Source of the DNA: a virus
Strand: one strand, 5' to 3'
Length of the DNA: 37,574 nucleotides
Virus record (IMG/VR): IMGVR_UViG_3300011114_000786
Span: 1 to 37,574 of that record
Below are positions 28,870-33,989 of the stretch, one piece after another. The stretch's first letter is position 1. Each line of letters opens with the position of its first letter. Both the position numbers and the translations under genes were made by a program. The notes under the pieces are model-generated. The model ran no database searches and was not told the origin of the DNA. It saw only the letters and a list, made by a program, of their open reading frames with translations.

Positions 28870-28958
28870 TGATTTTTATCAAGTCTTACATAACAAGTTA
28901 TAATTGTTCTTGTCTTTATCGGCTCTTGAATTTCCAAGTAATTAGTTAAATTAATCAT
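28863..28958 (-). CDS. Tiny ORF (cassette D, first ORF; uncertain)
   Basis: A 31-aa ORF, MINLTNYLEIQEPIKTRTII, ending DKNQC. It overlaps the next ORF by 7 bp. It may be the front part of a gene split by a frameshift, since the second ORF continues directly. Small size makes it uncertain. Confidence 0.35.
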   Translation of the reverse strand: MINLTNYLEIQEPIKTRTIITCYVRLDKNQC

Positions 28959-28995
28959 TCTATTTTAGTTTTTCGTTAATAAATCGCACTGGTTA

Positions 28996-29057
28996 TAACA
29001 GCACCTAAATCGCAAATTTTGTGAAGAACAAAATCAGCGTTTAGCTGCGAACCGTTA
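28996..29057. other. attC-like palindrome 4 (array border)
   Basis: The left arm TAAC-AG-CACCTAAATCGC continues with AAATTTTG. The complement of the right arm is TAAC-GGTTCG-CAGCTAAACGC, then TGATTTTG. The loop is 2 versus 6 nt and one T is unpaired in the left arm. TATAAC/GTTATA extend both ends. This is the shortest and most typical of the four. The stop codon of the phage gene at 29055 lies on its border. Confidence 0.65.
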
Positions 29058-29339
29058 TATTTCACTCCCTATCGAATCAGCCATCTTCACATCTTCTAAA
29101 TAAAACTCCTTTGCCTTACTGAAATCAACACGTTCAATCACCGGCTCAATGAAAGGGCTGTTTACAATTCGTTCAATCATTTCTTCTGACTGTTCCTTCA
29201 TCCAGTCCGGTGTATCGTCATGTTCGGTTATATCGCATTTAAGACCACAACAACCACAACTCCAATAATAATTCATTTTGTTGTCACCGAAACGTATTAC
29301 AGGAATACTGCAACATTTACTTAATCGTTGAATAGCCAT
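29055..29339 (-). CDS. Small Cys-rich zinc-binding-like protein
   Basis: A 94-aa protein with an N-terminal Cys cluster, SKCCSIPVIRFGDNKMNYYW and then SCGCCGLKCDITEHDD, a possible zinc ribbon. The C-terminal half is acidic and helical (MKEQSEEMIERIVNSPF). The stop (TAA) overlaps the GTTATA border of attC-like site 4, so the array begins right at this gene's end. The start overlaps the upstream gene by 1 bp. Confidence 0.7.
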   Translation of the reverse strand: MAIQRLSKCCSIPVIRFGDNKMNYYWSCGCCGLKCDITEHDDTPDWMKEQSEEMIERIVNSPFIEPVIERVDFSKAKEFYLEDVKMADSIGSEI

Positions 29340-29695
29340 TATGGTTGAAGTTTGTTTTTAATTTGATTAATTAATAGTTCCATCCGTGCATTGTAAAACT
29401 CTGAAAAGGTTTTGAATCCTTCATTATTCTGTTCCCAAAGGATATACAATACAGCCCTTAACCGCTGTGAGTTGCTTTTTATTCCATCCAGTTCATCAAC
29501 CTTTGACGATTCAATTATTTCTTTCTCTCCTTTGTTAAACGGCTCAACCTTGATAGCAAGATACACCATTTGATTATTGAGAGAGAAAAGGTCACCTGCC
29601 ATTGAAGGCATCAGTTCCTGTGTTCCGAAGGTCAGCTTTATTGTCTTGTCTTTTCGAGACTGAATACCCTCTACCTGTGCAGCAATTAAAATCAT
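29339..29695 (-). CDS. Hypothetical protein next to the SSB-like gene
   Basis: A 118-aa protein. The first half has strands (MILIAAQVEGIQSRKDKTI, MVYLAIKVEPFNKGEKEII) and the second half helices (SQRLRAVLYILWEQNNEGF, FYNARMELLINQIKNKL). It lies one base after the SSB-like gene and is probably its functional partner in single-strand DNA metabolism, although no family can be named. Confidence 0.65.
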   Translation of the reverse strand: MILIAAQVEGIQSRKDKTIKLTFGTQELMPSMAGDLFSLNNQMVYLAIKVEPFNKGEKEIIESSKVDELDGIKSNSQRLRAVLYILWEQNNEGFKTFSEFYNARMELLINQIKNKLQP

Positions 29696-29696
29696 A

Positions 29697-30326
29697 TTAA
29701 AACGGTAAATTATCTTCTATTCCTTGTGTGGTTTCTGACTGGTGAACAATTTCTTCTTCGCTCGGATTGACTGCACGTTTGTATTCTTCGCTCTGTTTCA
29801 TCTTGTCCTGTAACCACGTTGGCAACTCATTGAAAACAAAAATATCAAAGTTGTCATAGTTCCATTCAAACGACTTATTGATTTGCGGCGCAACAGTGAT
29901 TCCTTTCATCGGTGCTGAAATACTGCTTATTTCTGCATACAGCTTTCCTGCTTTGCTTGTTTTATGAATGACTGATAACATACAAGGAATGCCGAGCAGC
30001 TTCGTTATATCGAATGACTTTGCCTCTTCTTCGGTGAATCCTTTGCCACGCCATCCCTCAAGGAACTTGCGAAGGTTAGATTTTTCGTGCATCGAAAGGG
30101 TGAACTCCTTGCTGATAGCCATCGGCTGTTCGCCTTTGTCAGCATTGAACACCTTCATTTCTGTTGGCAGTTCCCATGTGATACGAACTTTGTTCATCAT
30201 TTTATCTTCACCCATGAAATTCTCTTTCACTGTTCCGATATGAATCATTGAATAACATCGTGCAGGGTAAGTTCCTGCATCAATCGGCTTAAAGTCAGAG
30301 CCACCTGTGTTGGTTGCATTAATCAT
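29697..30326 (-). CDS. Probable single-stranded DNA-binding protein
   Basis: A 209-aa protein. The first part (TYPARCYSMIHIGTVKENFM, KVRITWELP, EFTLSMHEKSNLRKFLEGW) looks like an OB-fold of the phage replication or recombination type (DUF669-like). The protein ends GIEDNLPF, an acidic tip with a terminal Pro-Phe, as in bacterial SSB tails that recruit repair and replication proteins. It should coat single-stranded DNA during phage replication or annealing. Identity is inferred from pattern and from the diagnostic tail. Confidence 0.7.
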   Translation of the reverse strand: MINATNTGGSDFKPIDAGTYPARCYSMIHIGTVKENFMGEDKMMNKVRITWELPTEMKVFNADKGEQPMAISKEFTLSMHEKSNLRKFLEGWRGKGFTEEEAKSFDITKLLGIPCMLSVIHKTSKAGKLYAEISSISAPMKGITVAPQINKSFEWNYDNFDIFVFNELPTWLQDKMKQSEEYKRAVNPSEEEIVHQSETTQGIEDNLPF

Positions 30327-30339
30327 TGTTTATTTGTTT

Positions 30340-30537
30340 TTAGTTGTGAAAAATTAAATGTCGGTTATCGGAAGCAATTAGTATTTGATTGCAGGTGCTG
30401 TTGAAAGTATTTTTCATAAATCGTTTACGATGAAACGCGGAATGAAAATGAATCATTCTGCCACCTGCTGATATGCCGCCTCTGATGAAGTGTGCCTGTG
30501 ATTTAAGTGCTGATGAAATTGTTGGCTTGGTTGTCAT
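30340..30537 (-). CDS. Small basic hypothetical protein
   Basis: A 65-aa ORF (MTTKPTISSALKSQAHFIRG, middle HFHSAFHRKRFMKNTFNS, ending ASDNRHLIFHN). It is His/Arg-rich and fills the gap between the SSB-like gene and the next early gene. The ORF opposite it is not convincing. No family recognised; moderate confidence only. Confidence 0.5.
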   Translation of the reverse strand: MTTKPTISSALKSQAHFIRGGISAGGRMIHFHSAFHRKRFMKNTFNSTCNQILIASDNRHLIFHN

Positions 30538-30620
30538 TGGTTCAGTTATTTACATAACCCTTCCTATCAGGAAGTCCGTGTTTAAGGAGGTGGTCACCCT
30601 CGTTATATGTTGTGAATTGA

Positions 30621-30830
30621 TTAGTTTTTATTCAATCTTGCTTTTAATCGTTCGTGAATCTGTTCTGTTCGGCGTGTGTCTTTAAAAAATTCTGCCTTCG
30701 CTATTGTCATGGCTGTTTCTTCATGGCTGAATAATTTAGAAAGCAATTTGCCTTTCTGAATCTTCGCATAGTTGATTCCTACATTCACTTTGTTTTCGTG
30801 TGTCAGTTCACCGCGTAGAAAATGTTTCAT
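30621..30830 (-). CDS. Small basic hypothetical protein
   Basis: A 69-aa protein (MKHFLRGELTHENKVNVGIN, ending IHERLKARLNKN), rich in Lys and Arg, with a helical C-terminus. It overlaps the upstream gene by TGATG. Followed by an 83-bp gap with hairpin-forming sequence. Possibly DNA-binding; function unknown. Confidence 0.6.
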   Translation of the reverse strand: MKHFLRGELTHENKVNVGINYAKIQKGKLLSKLFSHEETAMTIAKAEFFKDTRRTEQIHERLKARLNKN

Positions 30831-31108
30831 CAGAATATTTTTGAAAAGTTTGAAAAAAGGTTATTCAGTATTTTTGTTGTGTCCATTGCATTGCGAAATT
30901 CGATGTTGTCGCTTGGCTGTTCGTCACCGCAATCTCTATCGCTGATAACATCATCCTGTTCCGTTTCATTCGGCTCTATCCGTTGAGCGATGAAAGGGTT
31001 TGTTCCGCCTATCGGCAAATCTTTTTCAATACGTTCAGCAATTACTTTTCCGTAATGCTGTGAGTCAATTCCTTTTTGCATTTTGTTGTTGGGTTTAATT
31101 GTGAACAT
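30830..31108 (-). CDS. Hypothetical protein
   Basis: A 92-aa ORF (MFTIKPNNKMQKGIDSQHYG), with a later acidic stretch (NETEQDDVISDRDCGDEQ). The start at 31108 overlaps the small membrane ORF upstream by 67 bp; starting at the second Met (31081) shortens the overlap. A C-terminal helix (TTKILNNLFSNFSKIF) ends it. It is coupled to the next gene by TGATG. No family recognised. Confidence 0.6.
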   Translation of the reverse strand: MFTIKPNNKMQKGIDSQHYGKVIAERIEKDLPIGGTNPFIAQRIEPNETEQDDVISDRDCGDEQPSDNIEFRNAMDTTKILNNLFSNFSKIF

Positions 31109-31206
31109 TGTCTGATTGATAAGGTAAGAGAAAGGAATCCGAGAAGGGTAAAAAGATAGATAACAACTTCAACCGGTTTCATCTTGGCGCGTGGTGGTTT
31201 CTGCAT
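31042..31206 (-). CDS. Small membrane protein (uncertain)
   Basis: A 54-aa ORF, MQKPPRAKMKPVEVVIYLFT and then LLGFLSLTLSIRQCSQL, one membrane span after a basic N-terminus. It starts 3 bp after the stop of the upstream gene, which supports translation, but its 3' third overlaps the next gene in another frame. Confidence 0.45.
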   Translation of the reverse strand: MQKPPRAKMKPVEVVIYLFTLLGFLSLTLSIRQCSQLNPTTKCKKELTHSITEK

Positions 31207-31208
31207 GG

Positions 31209-31367
31209 TTATTTCGTTTTACAAAAGTCACATGAATAAATTTTCTCTTTCAGTTTTTCTTCACCGCCTGCACATTTAATTTTTGCGCCAGTGAAAAGTA
31301 ATCTGACAACTTTTTTCTTTTCGTCAGGGGATAGTTTTTTTCTTCCGCGTGTTTCTTTTTTTTTCAT
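31209..31367 (-). CDS. Small basic protein
   Basis: A 52-aa protein (MKKKETRGRKKLSPDEKKKV, then IKCAGGEEKLKEKIYSCDFC). The N-terminal RGRKKLSPDEKK resembles a common start of small Bacteroidota phage DNA-binding proteins. Single Cys residues (C32, C46, C49) might bind metal. It fits tightly between its neighbours. Confidence 0.65.
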   Translation of the reverse strand: MKKKETRGRKKLSPDEKKKVVRLLFTGAKIKCAGGEEKLKEKIYSCDFCKTK

Positions 31368-31377
31368 GTTCGTTTGT

Positions 31378-31692
31378 TTAAAGTGCTGAATTTATTGCTT
31401 GTTGAATTTTATATCTCATTTCGTTTCCCTGGGGCAGTTCGTCAAAACAAGTATTAAACATTATTTTACGAAGTTCCAAAAGTGTTTCAATCATTATTGG
31501 TGAAGCTGCGATTAGTTTTGCATTAGCTTCTGCTTCTTCAAAGTGTGGTTTGGTTGCGCCAACCTTTGCTATGACTTCCCCATCAACTTCGATGGTAGGT
31601 ATTTGAGAAATATTGTTTTGGTAAATACCAACAGTCCAATTACCTTTGGAAAAGTTAGAGTTAATTTGTGATAAAAATTTTTCTTGATTCAT
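31378..31692 (-). CDS. Hypothetical phage protein with ANAKLIAASP motif
   Basis: A 104-aa protein. The first half is beta-rich (GNWTVGIYQNNISQIPTIEV). It then has EEAEANAKLIAASPIMIETL, a segment found at the same position in many phage early proteins of unknown function, and a helical end. Length is typical for those proteins. It follows the leader region with two hairpins. Confidence 0.7.
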   Translation of the reverse strand: MNQEKFLSQINSNFSKGNWTVGIYQNNISQIPTIEVDGEVIAKVGATKPHFEEAEANAKLIAASPIMIETLLELRKIMFNTCFDELPQGNEMRYKIQQAINSAL

Positions 31693-31724
31693 TTTTTTAA
31701 TTTTTTGCTTAGTGAAATAAATAA

Positions 31725-31774
31725 AGCACGTTTCGTGTGCTACCCGCCTGCTGAACTTTGCAGGAAACAGCAGG
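31725..31774 (-). terminator. Tandem hairpins after the first early gene (attenuator candidate)
   Basis: On the minus strand, CCTGCTG/CAGCAGG (31774-31747) is followed by AGCACACG/CGTGCT (31741-31725) and a T-rich TTTATTTATTT. They lie between the first small early gene and the rest of the operon and may form a partial terminator that adjusts downstream expression. Confidence 0.5.
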
Positions 31775-31777
31775 GAG

Positions 31778-31933
31778 TTAAATTTTTACAAAATATCTAT
31801 TGTCGGAACAATGCGTTCGGTAAAACAATTTAAAGTCTATGATTGCATTCTCTTCTGATGTTGCATTTATGTATTCAGAAAAAAATAATTCGTTTGTAGA
31901 AACAACATAAAGTTTAACAAGATAATTTTTCAT
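31778..31933 (-). CDS. First small early protein
   Basis: A 51-aa protein, MKNYLVKLYVVSTNELFFSE, then YINATSEENAIIDFKLFY. It has the look of a beta-strand plus helix plus strand fold, like many small phage early proteins that alter host functions. It is the first gene after the minus-strand promoter at 31977. Its place as the first early gene suggests strong early expression; function unknown. Confidence 0.7.
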   Translation of the reverse strand: MKNYLVKLYVVSTNELFFSEYINATSEENAIIDFKLFYRTHCSDNRYFVKI

Positions 31934-31969
31934 TGTGCAAAGTTTTTTGTTTTGTCGTTATTGACTTTG

Positions 31970-31977
31970 CAAATGTA
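31970..31977 (-). promoter_or_regulatory. Early minus-strand promoter (-7 element)
   Basis: TACATTTG on the minus strand is an exact TAnnTTTG match, 37 bp upstream of the first early ATG. The upstream stretch is T/A-rich, with no clear -33 TTG at the best distance. It likely drives the whole minus-strand operon. Confidence 0.55.
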
Positions 31978-32098
31978 AAAGCATTATTTGAATAAAAAAA
32001 CTTTTTTATTGTTATTTTTTTGCTACTTCTATAAATGTTTGAAAATCAAAGGAATAAATTTTTTTAAAATAAATTTCTTTTTATCAAAAAGATTGTTT

Positions 32099-32106
32099 TA
32101 TATTTG
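32099..32106 (+). promoter_or_regulatory. Plus-strand promoter for the small RNA region (-7 element)
   Basis: TATATTTG fits TAnnTTTG exactly and is followed by GC, as in many Bacteroidota promoters. It is about 120 bp from the divergent early promoter. No gene starts nearby, so it probably drives a non-coding RNA. Confidence 0.65.
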
Positions 32107-32111
32107 CGCCA

Positions 32112-32226
32112 TCAATAGCGGGTGAACGATTATTGATTCAACTACGGACTCTTCAAGTTTTTTAAAATAAGAAAGAACCCTTTGAGAATATTCAGTTCAC
32201 CCTGAAGAAACTTGAAGGGTTTTTTC
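32112..32226 (+). ncRNA. Candidate pseudoknotted small RNA with intrinsic terminator
   Basis: About 115 nt starting a few bases after the promoter. ATCAATA/TATTGAT (32111-32117, 32131-32137) closes a hairpin. Its loop GGGTGAAC (32120-32127) pairs with GTTCACCC (32195-32202). CTTCAAGTTT (32151-32160) pairs with AAACTTGAAG (32208-32217), and since its arms interleave with the previous pair they form a pseudoknot. AACCCTT (32176-32182) can instead pair with AAGGGTT (32215-32221) before a T run, an intrinsic terminator. No ORF of note lies inside. Not a tRNA. Family unknown. Confidence 0.6.
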
Positions 32227-32355
32227 GTTGTGCAAATTGCAGGGCTGCATAAAGGATAACACCGAACGTAATTGATTTTAAATATTGGATTGACCTGACT
32301 CGCGCCAACCAGTAGCCTCATTCATCTCACCGGACACCTTATTCGAGAGTTAGTT

Positions 32356-32430
32356 GGTAATCACATGAATTACTCCCAATCCCTCTCATTAACTTGAGGG
32401 GGTAAGGGGGTGACTCACGTGATTACCTTT
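32356..32430 (+). terminator. Long hairpin, terminator-like, before the HNH gene
   Basis: GGTAATCACATGA pairs with TCACGTGATTACC (32356-32368, 32415-32427) at 12 of 13 positions; the stem continues with ACTCCC/GGGGGT and CCCTC/GAGGG, then TTTT follows. It could end the RNA transcript. ATTAACTTGAG (32388) is also repeated inverted at 32451, an alternative fold. No gene was seen in 32227-32481. Confidence 0.55.
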
Positions 32431-32481
32431 TATCTATCCGTTTTCCTTTTCTCAAGTTAATTACGTTTTGATAAAGATAAA

Positions 32482-32955
32482 ATGAAAAATAAAAAACACA
32501 TTCAACAAAAAACGGCAAGAAAAAAATTGTTTCGTTATATGCACCACATTCTTGGATTGTCGTTGCACAAAATAAGACTGGGAACAGCGATTGATTTATT
32601 TGCCAAAGAAAGAAACTTGGTTGTAACAGGAAATAAAAGAGAGTGGTTATACAATCTTTATCTTTCCGGTGAAGATGAAATAATCAGAAAAGAAATTGGA
32701 GAATTTTATCAAACAGAGGAGTGGAGAGAATTACGAAAAAAAGTTTTGGATTACTATGGTTGTGAATGTATGAAGTGTAAGTTCAATAGCCCTTCAAATT
32801 GCGTTGACCATATTAAACCAAGAAGCAAATATCCTGAACTCCAATTAGATTTTAACAATATGCAAGTGCTTTGTGTTATTTGTAATTTGATTAAAAGTAA
32901 CAGAACAGAAATTGATTACCGAAATAAAAATACACTTTCTCAAAATTTATTTTAA
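32482..32955 (+). CDS. HNH endonuclease
   Basis: A 157-aa protein. The N-terminal half is helical and basic, followed by an HNH domain: YYGCECMKC (C96 and C99), NCVDHIKPRS with D109-H110, LDFNNMQVLCVICN with N126 and C131/C134. The two Cys pairs form the zinc-binding frame of the ICP-type HNH domain. In phages such proteins either help DNA packaging or are free-standing homing enzymes. It follows the gene-free structured region and is 9 bp from the next gene. Packaging function is less likely because terminase is far away by this map. Confidence 0.8.
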   Translation: MKNKKHIQQKTARKKLFRYMHHILGLSLHKIRLGTAIDLFAKERNLVVTGNKREWLYNLYLSGEDEIIRKEIGEFYQTEEWRELRKKVLDYYGCECMKCKFNSPSNCVDHIKPRSKYPELQLDFNNMQVLCVICNLIKSNRTEIDYRNKNTLSQNLF

Positions 32956-32960
32956 CTTTG
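32953..32960 (+). promoter_or_regulatory. Promoter -7 element before the lipoprotein cluster
   Basis: TAACTTTG matches TAnnTTTG and overlaps the stop of the HNH gene, just 4 bp before the next ATG (32965). This would give a transcript with a very short leader. Confidence 0.5.
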
Positions 32961-32964
32961 CAAA

Positions 32965-33150
32965 ATGACAATTCTCTTTAAACTCAATGACGAAAGGCAA
33001 ACACTGATTAAAGAATCAGAAAGTTATCAGATTCCTTCTGTTCATGATTTTCTAATCATCGAGAAAATAAAGTATCAGGTATTGTCGAAGATATTTCACA
33101 TCGAATCAGATGTTGTTGATGTTATCGTTCACCAAATTATTGAAAACTAA
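32965..33150 (+). CDS. Small hypothetical protein
   Basis: A 61-aa protein (MTILFKLNDERQTLIKESES, ending DVVDVIVHQIIEN), alpha/beta. It is followed with one base gap by the lipoprotein gene. There is a promoter-like TAACTTTG at its start. Function unknown. Confidence 0.6.
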   Translation: MTILFKLNDERQTLIKESESYQIPSVHDFLIIEKIKYQVLSKIFHIESDVVDVIVHQIIEN

Positions 33151-33151
33151 A

Positions 33152-33460
33152 ATGAAAACAATTCTTTTTCTCCTTGTTGCATTTATTTTTTTACTGGGTT
33201 GTGCAAAGTCAAAGATTCAGAAAGTGGTTTTCAGCTGCACCGGAGGCAGTGGTGACTATACGATGACATATACAAGTTCAGGTAATGTTATTCAAGGTAA
33301 TTATTCCGATGTAACATACATGCTTGATGCAGGGCAATATGGATATGCTAATGCGTTTGACAACAGCGGCGCAACATTCACAATGAATGTAACTGTTGAT
33401 GGAACGGTGATAAACACCAAGACAGGAACAGCCATTGAACTGAATTACACAAATCAATAG
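33152..33460 (+). CDS. Phage lipoprotein
   Basis: A 102-aa protein with a lipoprotein signal peptide: MKTILFLLVAFIFLLGCAKSK, where LLGC is the lipobox and C20 becomes lipidated. The mature part is a small beta-sandwich (FSCTGGSGDYTMTYTSSGNV). The start at 33152 is preferred over an upstream ATG because it gives a clean signal. It may block superinfection at the host envelope or act in lysis as a spanin-like part. The protein is too small for an enzyme. Confidence 0.75.
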   Translation: MKTILFLLVAFIFLLGCAKSKIQKVVFSCTGGSGDYTMTYTSSGNVIQGNYSDVTYMLDAGQYGYANAFDNSGATFTMNVTVDGTVINTKTGTAIELNYTNQ

Positions 33461-33530
33461 TTAATAAGTTTTTATCTTTTGTTATTAAAAGTCAAATAGA
33501 TATAATTACTTTCGCGTTTTCAAAATATCA

Positions 33531-33989
33531 ATGAACTGGATGGAAGAAGTTTATTGTAATGAAGTAAAAACAGTTGCCGACAAAATAGTTGGTAAGCACA
33601 AACATCTATCTGCCGACCTTATGAGCCATGTGTTTTGTTATATGACAACACTGCCTGATAGCAAGATTACCGACATACAGACGAAAGGAAATATCAAAGG
33701 TTATTTTATTCGCACGATGTATTTTGAATTTAACAACCCACGAACAACATTTTACAAACAATTCAGAAAGCAATACAGGTCTGCTCCGATGACAGACAAC
33801 CATGACTACGCAAAGGACAGGAAGATTGAAGAGGTGCTTGATGCTATTGACAAGCTGCCAAGCCATGAATACATGACACTGATGTCAGTTATCAATTACA
33901 GGTCAATTAATGAGATGAGCAAGGCAACGACTATCAACTACAAATGGATAGCGGCAACACTTAAATCGGTTAGAGAAAAGATAAAATGA
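33531..33989 (+). CDS. Sigma-factor-like protein
   Basis: A 152-aa protein resembling a two-domain sigma-70 family factor. The first part (ADLMSHVFCYMTTLP, IKGYFIRTMYFEFNN) corresponds to region 2 and ends with basic FYKQFRKQYR. The second (IDKLPSHEYMTLMSVINYRS, MSKATTINYKWIAATLKSV) has the pattern of the region 4 helix-turn-helix. It would direct host RNA polymerase to phage promoters, perhaps those with the GTAATATTATAGT motif. A promoter-like TACTTTCG lies upstream. It is weakly conserved, so the call is tentative. Confidence 0.65.
   Translation: MNWMEEVYCNEVKTVADKIVGKHKHLSADLMSHVFCYMTTLPDSKITDIQTKGNIKGYFIRTMYFEFNNPRTTFYKQFRKQYRSAPMTDNHDYAKDRKIEEVLDAIDKLPSHEYMTLMSVINYRSINEMSKATTINYKWIAATLKSVREKIK

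Larger units (their letters stand above)
25964..29057. mobile_element. Candidate integron-like gene cassette array in the early region
   Basis: Four imperfect palindromes with attC architecture (26249-26337, 27580-27703, 28625-28725, 28996-29057) divide this stretch into cassettes. In order they hold a small conserved gene, a C5 DNA methyltransferase, a three-gene unit with its own promoter, and two tiny ORFs. In the first three cassettes the cassette start (GTTATGCG, GTTACTTGC, GTTATGC) is the inverted complement of that cassette's own TAAC-side box, as integron cassettes require. All genes are read opposite to the strand that looks like the attC top strand. No integrase is present. The identification is structural inference. 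Confidence 0.6.

Noticed and set aside
28889-28902. ATAACAAGTTAT, a short palindrome with TAAC and GTTA in cassette D.
   Set aside because: It has no L-like arms and lies inside a small ORF; chance or a remnant cannot be told apart.
30555-30608. A possible fifth attC-like site (CATAAC ... GTTATA) after the gene at 30621.
   Set aside because: Only short, poorly matching arms remain inside the terminal boxes, it is shorter than the others, and the flanking genes look like phage core genes. A simple hairpin CTTCCT/AGGAAG explains part of it.
32112-32955. Structured RNA plus HNH gene as a HEARO/IscB-type system.
   Set aside because: The protein is only 157 aa, has no RuvC-like or bridge-helix part, and the RNA is followed by its own terminator 250 bp before the gene.
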